Of a stretch of 64,000 bases of DNA, positions 44,201 to 52,114 are shown one piece after another. Every line of letters starts with the position of its first letter. The stretch's first letter is position 1. The notes under the pieces are model-generated. The model did no database searches, was not told where the DNA came from, and saw only the letters and a program-made list of their open reading frames with translations. The position numbers and the translations under genes are program-made. This stretch comes from JAAEPI01 sp964352625. Its GTDB lineage: Bacteria > Bacteroidota > Bacteroidia > Cytophagales > Cyclobacteriaceae. The stretch spans positions 124,001 through 188,000 of the forward strand of contig CAYGSD010000003.1 in assembly GCA_964352625.1 (NCBI GenBank), in the 5' to 3' direction.

Positions 44201-47160
44201 CTGGAGTGCAAACGCTGGATATTCTCACGAGCAATGTCTATGATGCGGTAGGTAATTTGATAGAAGTCTATCAGCAGCTTGATGGTGGCACTAACGTTCT
44301 AGTTGCTCAATACGGCTACAATATCTACGGAGAGTTAGTGGAGAAAAACCTTCACTCTGAAGATGGCGGACTCACCTTCTTGCAGTCAATGGATTACAAT
44401 TACAACCTGCGTGGATGGCTAGACGAAATCAATAACTCAGCCCTTGCCGATGATGGTACGGATGAGGATGCCATTGCGGATGATTTGTTTGGAGCTAGGT
44501 ATCACTACACGGCAGGAGCTACAATAAACAGTACTGCGGTACCTGGACGATACGATGGAAACATTGTAGCCATGGAAACACAGGCTAAAAACGATCCCTC
44601 TGGTTCGGGTTTGGGTGTGAAATCGGTGGGCTATGAATATGATGATCAAAGCCGCTTGAAAAATACGGTTACGGACAATGGAGATCTTGATATGACTTCC
44701 TCGTATGATGAAAATGGTAATATCAAAACACTTACTCGAAAGTCAGGCGGGTCGCTCATTGATGATATGACCTACAACTATGATGCGAATAGTAATAAAC
44801 TACTTGATGTGGAAGAAGACGAAGATGTAAACGAAGGATACGCCAAGCAAACGCCAGGGAATAACAACATGCCGGGGTTGGAGTATGAATACAATGAAGC
44901 GGGCAATTTGACCGAAGATCAAAACAAGAAGATCATGGTCATTGGCTACAACAAATTCCAGCGAGTGGACTACATCGAGTTTGAGGATTATACCAAAATC
45001 AAAAACCTCTACGATGCATCAGGAAACAAACTAGCCAAGATCGTGTTGGATGCGGACGACAATGAGATTGGTCGAATAGACTACATAGGTGCGATTGAAT
45101 ACTACGACTATGAGATCAACCAGGTGATGACCGATGAAGGCCGTGCTTATCAGCAAAACGGTGACTACTTCTACGAGTACTTTATGCGAGATCATCAGAT
45201 GAACAACCGAGTGTCCTTTGGCGTGCTGCCTTATAGAAAGGTGCACCTCGCCACTATGGAGACCGAGCGCATCGTGCAAGAAACCACACCCGATGATGAG
45301 GGCTATGCCTTTAGTATAAATGCAAACACCCGAGTTAATATGCACAATCATACGCCACTAGGAAACGAATCCGCAGCGCTCAACGCAGTAGCCGGACGAA
45401 TGGTAGGACCTGCTCTTGCACTCCAAGTAGGTGCAAGTGACAATATTGTGATGGAAGCATGGGCTAAATACACGGACGTAAACTGGGACGCCTCTACGGC
45501 TTCAGGTTTATTGGGTGGCCTGGCCAATGCCCTCGGGCTTGATGGCTCTTCAGGTAGTCCTACGGAAACTGTTTATAATGCTCTATCCGATGCTATGGCA
45601 GGTGTTGGAGGGGCATCAGGATTTTTCTCTGAGTCCGCTACTACAAGCGAACCGGATGCCTTCCTGCAGTACATCCTTTTCGATGAAGATTCTATCTTCT
45701 ACCAGGCAGGGTTCCAAGGTGTAAGCACAGCGGCATTTGGCAAGTATGAAAACCTGTCTCTAGGCCTTGACCTTTCTGCAGATGCGAATTTCACAGGTGG
45801 GTTTATCTACATCTATGTAGCTAATGAAACCAACAAAGATCAGGAAGTGTACTTTGATGACCTGAAGGTGACGCATGAGAGCAGCACAGCCAACTTCAAA
45901 GTGTCTCAGATCAATGATTTCTACCCGTTTGGGATGATGACGGCTGATACCTGGAGACAGCAGGGCTACATAGACCCGGGCATGCTCTACCAGTCTTCGT
46001 ATGCACATTATGACTCGCTCACGGGCTACTACGACTTCCTGAGCCGTAGCTACGACCCTGCACTGGGACGCTTCTTCGCCATGGACCCGGCAGGGCAGTT
46101 TAGCAGCCCGTACAATGGGATGGGGAATATGCCGCACTTGGGGGTGGATCCGACAGGTGAGGTTGCTTGGTTTGTACCGTTGATTGTGGGTGGCTTAATC
46201 AATACGGGGATACAAGGAGCTACTAAAGGTTTTGATAATGGCTGGCAAGCGTTAGGTGCTTTTGCTGTGGGTGCTGCAACGACAGCTGTTACGATGGGGA
46301 TAACCAATGGATTATCAGTTGGTACGGCATTTGCAAATCATTCCTCTGGAACATTAACTTTTGGTCAAGGGTTTGCTGCGGGTATAAAGGAGACATTTTC
46401 GGGAAGTGTCTTTAAAGCGGCCTTTCCTTATCCACTCATGAATACTGCAAAAATTGCCATCGGATCTACTACTAATTCAGCCCTGAACTCTCTAAATGCA
46501 GGAGGAGATGTAAGTACAAGTTTTGGTTTTGCTTCTTACAATTGGTCTCAAGGAGAAGGTAGTTATCTTGGCAAAAAAGGCAATTCTACATTAGCTAACA
46601 TTGGATACGCTTTTGGAGGTCTGGCTAACTTACAGGATTTAGCCACGGGATTTTCAGGACATAATTATGAATATCAATATGAAACCAGGAAAGGGGGCGG
46701 TGGAATAGGCCATGCAAATGTGAGAGATGCAGAAACTAATGATGTAATAATTTCTGTTGCAAATCATGAGAGTGTAGATGTGAGTGATGCTCAGACAAGC
46801 GCAGGTGCAGTGCTAAAATATGCTTGGAGAGCCAATTTCGACAAATATACAGGCGGCCCTGAGCATTGGTTGGAGGTACCTGAGTATGGTTGGCCAAGAA
46901 TCCCTCTGACCCTAAACAAGAACACTATGGACTGGATGTATAAGAACCTTGCGAATGATAGAGGCCTTTGGAACATTGATAGAACTAGATTTGCAATTAA
47001 CTTTGGGTGTGTGTCTTATGCTGCACGCTCACTATGGACAGCCGGAGTTCCTACAATTCCTGTTATTAATTATCTTGGGCCAAGGGTTCTTTGGATGCAA
47101 CTTGCCCTTCGAGGAGCTGGAATCGCAGCAACTCCGTACTTAAATTATGGATCAAAATGA
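41215..47160 (+). CDS. RHS-repeat polymorphic toxin with Ig-like head and variable C-terminal domain
   Basis: This 1981-residue protein has a signal peptide (MLKSTFIIGI...LSAQ; the start may be ATG 41227). In order: Ig-like/SprB-type domains (~30-500; two copies with TLTLNGTSGGDG or TLTLSGYSGGDG and YQWQY or FQWQY); a DUF6443-like domain (~510-640, YSYQDGLGRSLQSV); RHS/YD repeats (~700-1300); a jelly-roll insert (~1350-1560); and the RHS core (~1565-1648, DFYPFGMM, YDFLSRSYDPALGRFFAMDP, VDPTGE). After the core come a hydrophobic Gly-rich linker (1649-1824, with SYLGKKGN) and a ~155-residue tip. The tip has GIGHANV (His1833) and NFGCVSYAARSLWTAGVP (Cys1932), the order of permuted papain/NlpC-P60-like folds (inference). 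The overlapping exported gene downstream is the likely immunity protein. Confidence 0.88.
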   Translation: MESNMLKSTFIIGILIVATFLCQNLSAQSAFASISGPYSVDEDEVATYTVYYSGSYIDFTSWGTGGGTVISQNNTTLQIKWANAGNVTISASVNGPAGPALATKGITVNATCSTVSAGWIAGGDVTICAGSSRTLTLNGTSGGDGNYSYQWQYRNGTSGSFTDITNTNATAYTVPSSTTTDRQYRVKVTSCGETANTGAKYVNYMETVAGTIAASESTMTCPDSVTFTLSGHSGTIEKWRTRYRDNGGSWSSWEIFEETDDINPVSLYLSNPGTQYDREHQIRAVVGLDECDTKAANIIVTVEPDTSTPLLSGSLSGGDITVCEETTMPTLTLSGYSGGDGVYDFQWQYKHSSSGSPQTWTNVGTSSDTYTLPSNLQHWADYDYQVVVSSCGQSATSNTQYVAVDDNPSTNNPGTLTSTVSGDICPFVDVQFSFAPTSGVSTYWTYLEGYYNDEWHDYGKISSTKTIMIHDGEKFRVRYTSPCRGTILSDELTLSYIPGCNYPPETNKNFVRTEVPRVPISTELELSEASQSEKSMTYSYQDGLGRSLQSVSVGSGIGFSDVYSYSVYNPQTGRQEKQYMPYVEYGGTGGKFLDDVVSKAQSQYHTDYGDSIIYSKTEFENASSSKVLSSTGIGEEWHTNNKKQTFDYYWNDGTNGTDDILIWEIEEGANDELDKPDSDGKYTTINTLYFTQSTSEEGIVTRTATDLRGRKIVSQVKYGTGWISTYTVYDDFDRVRFIIPPIPAELALQATETSPSGDALTADQIAGFLFQTCYDKYGRAIKTKAPGAGWSYQVYDKWDRPVLSQDAAQRVNDLWSFVKYDDWNREILTGEVDLGNDTHEDLMDDALSSTVRYEIVNTTKPYGYTYQTTFPTSVTSNDLLTVHYYDDYSFLTLPNWDNEGNDYSYDNTILSLPTNYDSTIKGEATGSMVRVLATNSDNHSSQKWLNTVLYLDDKGRIIQTIGENHLGGVDKISNQYDWEGKLLNMEVAHSTNPGGTGVQTLDILTSNVYDAVGNLIEVYQQLDGGTNVLVAQYGYNIYGELVEKNLHSEDGGLTFLQSMDYNYNLRGWLDEINNSALADDGTDEDAIADDLFGARYHYTAGATINSTAVPGRYDGNIVAMETQAKNDPSGSGLGVKSVGYEYDDQSRLKNTVTDNGDLDMTSSYDENGNIKTLTRKSGGSLIDDMTYNYDANSNKLLDVEEDEDVNEGYAKQTPGNNNMPGLEYEYNEAGNLTEDQNKKIMVIGYNKFQRVDYIEFEDYTKIKNLYDASGNKLAKIVLDADDNEIGRIDYIGAIEYYDYEINQVMTDEGRAYQQNGDYFYEYFMRDHQMNNRVSFGVLPYRKVHLATMETERIVQETTPDDEGYAFSINANTRVNMHNHTPLGNESAALNAVAGRMVGPALALQVGASDNIVMEAWAKYTDVNWDASTASGLLGGLANALGLDGSSGSPTETVYNALSDAMAGVGGASGFFSESATTSEPDAFLQYILFDEDSIFYQAGFQGVSTAAFGKYENLSLGLDLSADANFTGGFIYIYVANETNKDQEVYFDDLKVTHESSTANFKVSQINDFYPFGMMTADTWRQQGYIDPGMLYQSSYAHYDSLTGYYDFLSRSYDPALGRFFAMDPAGQFSSPYNGMGNMPHLGVDPTGEVAWFVPLIVGGLINTGIQGATKGFDNGWQALGAFAVGAATTAVTMGITNGLSVGTAFANHSSGTLTFGQGFAAGIKETFSGSVFKAAFPYPLMNTAKIAIGSTTNSALNSLNAGGDVSTSFGFASYNWSQGEGSYLGKKGNSTLANIGYAFGGLANLQDLATGFSGHNYEYQYETRKGGGGIGHANVRDAETNDVIISVANHESVDVSDAQTSAGAVLKYAWRANFDKYTGGPEHWLEVPEYGWPRIPLTLNKNTMDWMYKNLANDRGLWNIDRTRFAINFGCVSYAARSLWTAGVPTIPVINYLGPRVLWMQLALRGAGIAATPYLNYGSK

Positions 47161-47687
47161 GTCGATTAATTTTTCTAATAATTCTTCTTCTTGGTGCTCA
47201 GAGTGCAAAAACGCAGCAAATTGGGTTAGAGAAGCATAGACTTTATGGTACAAATAATTTTGATCTACAAGTTTTCATTTCCTTTTATGATGACTTTGCT
47301 GTTGCGGAATTTGTGAATTCTCAAAAGTATCCGCGCTTATATTTGAGCGATACACTTCAACAAACATTTGAAGTTTGGGATGGTGTATTTTCTTCAATTA
47401 GAAAAGAAAAAAATAGGTACAGTCTTTCTTTTATTAATGAAGAATCAGCTGTTTATCAGCAGAAAAAAATAAGATTGAGGAGGAACCCACGAATATCATA
47501 TACTGATTTTGATGAAATGAGAAGGTATGCGGTTGCCAATGAATTAATAAGTCATTTAAAGGAAACGGGGCAATCTTGGGATTCCGTAATTGACAGGATT
47601 CGTGATCTTCGAAAATCTGATCTGAATTTTACCAATTACTTGAATGAAATCCGAACTTTGAAAAAAGAGGTATCGACAACCAAATAG
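47157..47687 (+). CDS. Candidate exported immunity protein
   Basis: The start is ATG 47157, overlapping the RHS toxin stop (ATGA), so its translation should be coupled to the toxin. The 176 residues begin with a clear signal peptide (MSRLIFLIILLLGAQSAKTQ). The mature part is unrecognised: strands with FDLQVFISFYDDFAVAEF and YPRLYLSD, then Arg/Lys-rich helices (RLRRNPRISYTDFDEMRRYAVANELISH). Immunity genes sit directly after polymorphic toxins and are usually family-poor, which fits. Export implies the toxin is met in the periplasm, consistent with a peptidoglycan- or envelope-directed activity. This function is inferred from position. Confidence 0.7.
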   Translation: MSRLIFLIILLLGAQSAKTQQIGLEKHRLYGTNNFDLQVFISFYDDFAVAEFVNSQKYPRLYLSDTLQQTFEVWDGVFSSIRKEKNRYSLSFINEESAVYQQKKIRLRRNPRISYTDFDEMRRYAVANELISHLKETGQSWDSVIDRIRDLRKSDLNFTNYLNEIRTLKKEVSTTK

Positions 47688-47699
47688 CTGTCTTTTTGA

Positions 47700-48006
47700 G
47701 AAACTTCATGGGGTTATCTTGGCAAGAAGGGAAATTTCTCCCTCCTCAGAGTCACTCAAGCTGGGGTTGTGAGAAGGAAGGACTCTGAGAGTAAACAGAA
47801 AATGAAATAGAAAATATGAAGACAATACTTACCATACTACTAGTCACAACAAGCATTCTTGCCCTAGCTAGCGCACGCGTGACGCGTGTGATCTAGGAAA
47901 TTGACAAATAACGGAACCAAACCAGAACCTTTGTTTCAAAACAAAAAATCACCTTATCGCGCAAGTCTTCCAGCTCGGGCTGAGGGGAGCAGGACTTGGG
48001 CGTAAC
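47700..48006 (+). pseudogene. Remnants of a displaced RHS toxin tail
   Basis: Two fragments match the intact toxin in order. At 47715-47735 the DNA encodes YLGKKGN, with 18 of 21 bases identical to the linker motif at 46564-46584. Near 47970-48000 a frame encodes QLGLRGAGL, against QLALRGAGI near the C terminus of the intact toxin, and then stops. The space between is not collinear and holds a 26-codon signal-peptide frame. This looks like the decayed end of an older toxin/immunity cassette pushed downstream by the present one. The whole 47688-48049 gap contains no intact gene. Confidence 0.5.
47816..47896 (+). CDS. 26-residue signal-peptide-only frame (remnant)
   Basis: ATG 47816 opens a frame of MKTILTILLVTTSILALAS type that stops after 26 codons at 47894-47896, just past a CACGCGT/ACGCGTG palindrome (47874-47888). 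It reads as a signal peptide with no mature protein. It may be the start of a lost immunity gene or of a copy of the gene at 48050, which also begins MK-T-LTILL. It is probably not functional. Confidence 0.35.
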   Translation: MKTILTILLVTTSILALASARVTRVI

Positions 48007-48049
48007 TAAGAAAAGAAACTAAAAAACGAGAGAAAAAAGAACTAGAATC

Positions 48050-48511
48050 ATGAAAATAACCCTAACAATACTCTTGATCGTAGCAGCTGTTCTGTGCCAC
48101 GCACAAGACACAACATCAGTAGAATCAGCAAACGACCAAGTTGAGTCTGCGAACCCTGATTTTAAATACCGAAATCCGGCGGCTGCTTTTGGTTTGTCTT
48201 TACTTATTTCTGGTGCAGGCCAGTTCTATAATGGACAAAATACCAAAGGAGCCGTAATGCTTGGGTCTAGCGCTTTGGGAGTTGGACTGTGGGTAAATGG
48301 TGTCAAGAATAGTAACCCTGACACAGGAATACCCGGTTTCTTTATGATGATTGGTGTTGGGTTGTGGTCCATTGTAGATGCGCCCATTGTTGCAAACAGA
48401 CTTAACAAAGAGAATAATTTATCCTGGAATATTCAGCCGTCTTTTAGGCCTATCAGCAATGGTGTGGCTACCAATACCGCCTCAGGATTACAACTCACTT
48501 TTCGATTCTAG
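48050..48511 (+). CDS. Small exported membrane protein, TM2/DUF5683-like
   Basis: This 153-residue protein has a signal peptide ending LCHAQ, an acidic linker and then two hydrophobic stretches: NPAAAFGLSLLISGAGQFYNGQNTKGAVML and a helix around GIPGFFMMIGVGLWSIVDAPIVA. The GAGQFYNGQ..KG turn is the hallmark of TM2/DUF5683-type small membrane proteins. A short polar tail ends LQLTFRF. It lies between the toxin remnants and the second RHS-type gene, and may belong to the latter's transcription unit. Function is unknown. Confidence 0.75.
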   Translation: MKITLTILLIVAAVLCHAQDTTSVESANDQVESANPDFKYRNPAAAFGLSLLISGAGQFYNGQNTKGAVMLGSSALGVGLWVNGVKNSNPDTGIPGFFMMIGVGLWSIVDAPIVANRLNKENNLSWNIQPSFRPISNGVATNTASGLQLTFRF

Positions 48512-48596
48512 CATAATCAAGAAAACATACTGAAAAAAGAACAGCCCCAGCGATAGCTGGCTCCAAAATATATTACCGTTGTAAATAAATATAATT

Positions 48597-51500
48597 ATGA
48601 AAAAGTTACTCATCGCCCTCACCTGCGCTCTTCCTTTTGTACTTGATGCTCAGGAAATGCCTTCACCTAATCAGGCTGGTTTGGTGAAACTGCAGAACGT
48701 ACCCGTGAATGCCTACAATGGCGTGGCATCTGTTTCCGTGCCTCTCTATACCATAGATGCGGGAGGCGGTCAGATCCCTATATCTCTACAGTACAACACC
48801 GGGGGCATCCGTGTATCAGAAGAAGCATCAACCGTTGGACTCGGATGGAATCTTATAGCTGGTGGTTCAATTACCAGAGTCATGAGAGGAGAGCCCGATG
48901 AAATGTCTGCGTGGAGTACCAGTCTAAACAATCTTGAGCTCAAGCGGAATATTAACTGGGCTCGTGATGGGGAGAAGGATCTGTTTTACTACTCCTATCC
49001 AGGCGGAGGAGGAAAGTTCATTTTTGGTGATTCATTTACAACTCAGTGCGATTCCAATTATGCTTTGGATCTACAGTGCGACCAAGCTTCGGACTATGGT
49101 AACTGTATGAGCGAGCGAAGGAGATACCTTAATGACCTGCCCTGCAGGTACGGTACTTTGACCTCCTATGATTTCAAGACACTTCCTTATCAGGATATTA
49201 AAATAGAATTCACTTATACAGATCGGGATGAGTCATCATTTGTGATAACTGATGCACAAGGCGTTCAGTATGTCTACGGTGAAGTTGAGTTAGTGACTTC
49301 CAATACTCGAAATGTCAACACTACCTTTAAAGTAAAAGAACAAAGAATTTACATATCCACATGGCATTTGACAGAGATCAAGTACCCTAACCTCCCCGCA
49401 TCCAGAAATGTAATCTTCAATTACCAAAGTGTCACTGCACAGGAACTGAATTATTCCTATTTGCAGCGATATCAGTATGTCGAACATCCACTTATAAATA
49501 ATGGCAATCCAATTTTCGTGAAAAAGAACATGGCTACTTACGAGTCAAAAAGAGACTTTTCAGAGAAGTATCTTAATTCCATCTTCGTAAAGAACGGTAG
49601 CAACAATGTAACTCGTGTGTATTTCGATCATACAACCCGAGAAGACAGAGCGACTTCTCTCAGGCTAGAAAAGATAAGGGTGCTCAACCATCTCTCACAA
49701 GAAGTAAATCGAATCGATCTTAATCAGGGGTACTTCAATTCTCTTAATTCATATTATCAGGGTGGAAAGCTGGCTAGCTGTGCCGATGATGAGGAATGTA
49801 AACGTCTGAAGCTCTTGTCTGTAGACATAAACGGTCAAATGATAAGAGCCTTCGACTACACAAATGATAAAAGTACAAATGGATCTTATGGAGCTGACAT
49901 GTTCGAACTTCCTCCTAAGAATTCGGTTTACTATGATCATAGAGGGTATTTCAATGGAGACTCTGACCAAGGCTCAGTAAATTTCGTTTATTCTGAAATC
50001 CCGTACGTCCAAAACATGTGTGGTGAGGGATCGGCCGCACCCTATTGTGAAACTATGCAAGGAATCGATAGGTCTTACAGACCATACGCATGGGCTTGCG
50101 CACTGTCCAAGATTTCCTATCCAACAGGGGCATACACAGAAATTACATATGGTCTCAATGTCGAGAATGGTGGAGCTCGAGTCGATAAAATGGAAAATTT
50201 TAACGAGAACGACGTTTCAATATCAGGAACCGAGTACGACTATTATAACGAAAATGACCCCTTGGAGGCAATATACTATTTACGTGCACCGAAGATTGGG
50301 CAGTATTATGACATCAACTCAATGTCTCCTGTTCTTGGCGCTGATCTTAACGGACTCACAGCTGGATACAAAGAAGTGCATGCTATTGACCTAAAGACTG
50401 GAGCAAGGGTAGAAACGGAGTTTCACACTTCTGATCCAGATGACAGAGAAGTAAATCCTGCAATCAAATACAGATTTGATTGGGACTCTGGTGGGAGCGG
50501 TTTGACCAACTTAGGGACATCCGATGGCATGCCATATATCACCGACAATCTTGAATATTTTGATCGCGGCAGTGCAAAAATCACTCGTAGCTATGATGCG
50601 CAAGGGACTTTGGTGAGTCAACAGGAAAATCAATATATAAAAGCTACTACTGAAGACACCTTTGAAAATACACACGTATCATTGATAAGAACACACGAAG
50701 ATGGTAGCGGAGATTTGACGGTTATTTATGGAGTAGGTACTTATGATATTTTATACCGTCCTGTTATTCTCACTCAGACCAAAACAACCAACTACGAAGA
50801 GGGTGTGGTCTTAGAAAGCACTACAGATTATACCTATCATAGTAATTACAAGTCAATGCCCTGGAGTACCACTACGGAAGGACCAGATGGAACTCTAGTC
50901 AAGGAAGAAACAATATTCGTAAAAGACCTTAATCCTTCATCAGGTCCATACAAGTCCATGCTGGATAAGCATATGATTGCTGTTCCCGTCGAAAGAGTGA
51001 TAAAAAGAAAATTACCAGGTGAATCTGGTTATAGTACGGTATCGGCAAGTATAAATGAGTTTCAGGGTTCCTCGGTCATCACTCCAAAACGAAGCTATCA
51101 GCTTGTGACAAAAGATCCACTTCCCCCAAGTGGTACTGAGTCTTACGATAATTTTTACTTGTCAATTGGTTATGTGCCCCTAATGGATAGCAGGATGGAA
51201 AGCCATTCTGTGGCGTACTATGATGCTAATTCTTACTTGATCGAAAAAACTCAGAAAAATGGTATCACTAAGTCGTATGATTACGATTCGTATGGATATG
51301 TCACTGACTCTTATTCTGAGAGCAGCTTAGAGACCCGTTCTTCTACTTATGAGTACGAACCTCTTGTAGGCATCAAAAAAGTGACGGATACAAATGGGGA
51401 CTATGTGTCGTATGAATACGATGACAAGAAAAGACTTTATATCACCAGAGACAAGGACGACAACATTGTCAAGCGCTATCGTTATCACACCATTAACGAT

Positions 51501-52103
51501 GACTTTGAATCATCGATAAGCTATTCAGGCGTTCAAAAACCAGGAGCTAATATTCAGTTCTCCTCATTGAACTCCTCGACTATGTTTGGTGAATCAACAA
51601 TGAGTTGGGATTTTGGGGATGGAAGCACCACTCAAACGGATAACGAGACAGTATCTCACTCCTTTTCCACTCATGGTTATTATGATGTTGAATTGAACAT
51701 ATCGAACCCTGAATATGAAGAAGAATACAATTATGCCGAAACTGTAGCTATATATGATTTGGATATTTGTGGTCCTACTACATATGATGTCTGCAATTAT
51801 TCATCTATTGGCTGTACATCTGGTTCAACATCCTCAATGACTTTTAGCCTGCAAAATCAATTGGGCTCCACATCAAACGCAGAATGGTACTATCAGTACT
51901 ACAATGGCTCTGATTGGTCCATTTGGGTATCTGCAGGATCAGGGGTTTCTCAAATCACCATTAATGGAGGCCTTTTTACAGGTGGAAGAAATGAAGATGC
52001 GTCCTATGATGACCTAATTGTGAAATGTGAAATTGGGACGGAAGAATCTGCGGTAATGGTAGTTTCCATTCAATATTGTGAAGGATTTGGAGGATTTGAA
52101 TAA
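48597..52103 (+). CDS. RHS/YD-repeat shell protein without toxin tip, PKD domain at C terminus
   Basis: This 1168-residue protein has a signal peptide ending LDAQ. The N terminus (PSPNQAGLVKLQNVPVNAYNGVASVSVPL, QIPISLQYNTGGIRV, STVGLGWNLIAGG) is the SpvB-like opening typical of Bacteroidota RHS-related proteins. A long middle region of YD-type strands ends YEYDDKKRLYITRDKDDN. A PKD domain follows (~978-1050, MSWDFGDGSTTQ, HGYYDVELNIS), then a Cys-containing Ig-like tail. There is no RHS core cleavage motif and no toxin domain. It could form a shell or adhesin that works with the toxin protein upstream or with the barrel protein 12 bases downstream. I infer association only from order. Confidence 0.85.
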   Translation: MKKLLIALTCALPFVLDAQEMPSPNQAGLVKLQNVPVNAYNGVASVSVPLYTIDAGGGQIPISLQYNTGGIRVSEEASTVGLGWNLIAGGSITRVMRGEPDEMSAWSTSLNNLELKRNINWARDGEKDLFYYSYPGGGGKFIFGDSFTTQCDSNYALDLQCDQASDYGNCMSERRRYLNDLPCRYGTLTSYDFKTLPYQDIKIEFTYTDRDESSFVITDAQGVQYVYGEVELVTSNTRNVNTTFKVKEQRIYISTWHLTEIKYPNLPASRNVIFNYQSVTAQELNYSYLQRYQYVEHPLINNGNPIFVKKNMATYESKRDFSEKYLNSIFVKNGSNNVTRVYFDHTTREDRATSLRLEKIRVLNHLSQEVNRIDLNQGYFNSLNSYYQGGKLASCADDEECKRLKLLSVDINGQMIRAFDYTNDKSTNGSYGADMFELPPKNSVYYDHRGYFNGDSDQGSVNFVYSEIPYVQNMCGEGSAAPYCETMQGIDRSYRPYAWACALSKISYPTGAYTEITYGLNVENGGARVDKMENFNENDVSISGTEYDYYNENDPLEAIYYLRAPKIGQYYDINSMSPVLGADLNGLTAGYKEVHAIDLKTGARVETEFHTSDPDDREVNPAIKYRFDWDSGGSGLTNLGTSDGMPYITDNLEYFDRGSAKITRSYDAQGTLVSQQENQYIKATTEDTFENTHVSLIRTHEDGSGDLTVIYGVGTYDILYRPVILTQTKTTNYEEGVVLESTTDYTYHSNYKSMPWSTTTEGPDGTLVKEETIFVKDLNPSSGPYKSMLDKHMIAVPVERVIKRKLPGESGYSTVSASINEFQGSSVITPKRSYQLVTKDPLPPSGTESYDNFYLSIGYVPLMDSRMESHSVAYYDANSYLIEKTQKNGITKSYDYDSYGYVTDSYSESSLETRSSTYEYEPLVGIKKVTDTNGDYVSYEYDDKKRLYITRDKDDNIVKRYRYHTINDDFESSISYSGVQKPGANIQFSSLNSSTMFGESTMSWDFGDGSTTQTDNETVSHSFSTHGYYDVELNISNPEYEEEYNYAETVAIYDLDICGPTTYDVCNYSSIGCTSGSTSSMTFSLQNQLGSTSNAEWYYQYYNGSDWSIWVSAGSGVSQITINGGLFTGGRNEDASYDDLIVKCEIGTEESAVMVVSIQYCEGFGGFE

Positions 52104-52114
52104 TCTATATTATC

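Noticed and set aside
47091..47156. N-terminal extension of the candidate immunity protein
   Set aside because: It is the toxin C terminus in another frame, and it would hide the clear signal peptide starting at 47157.
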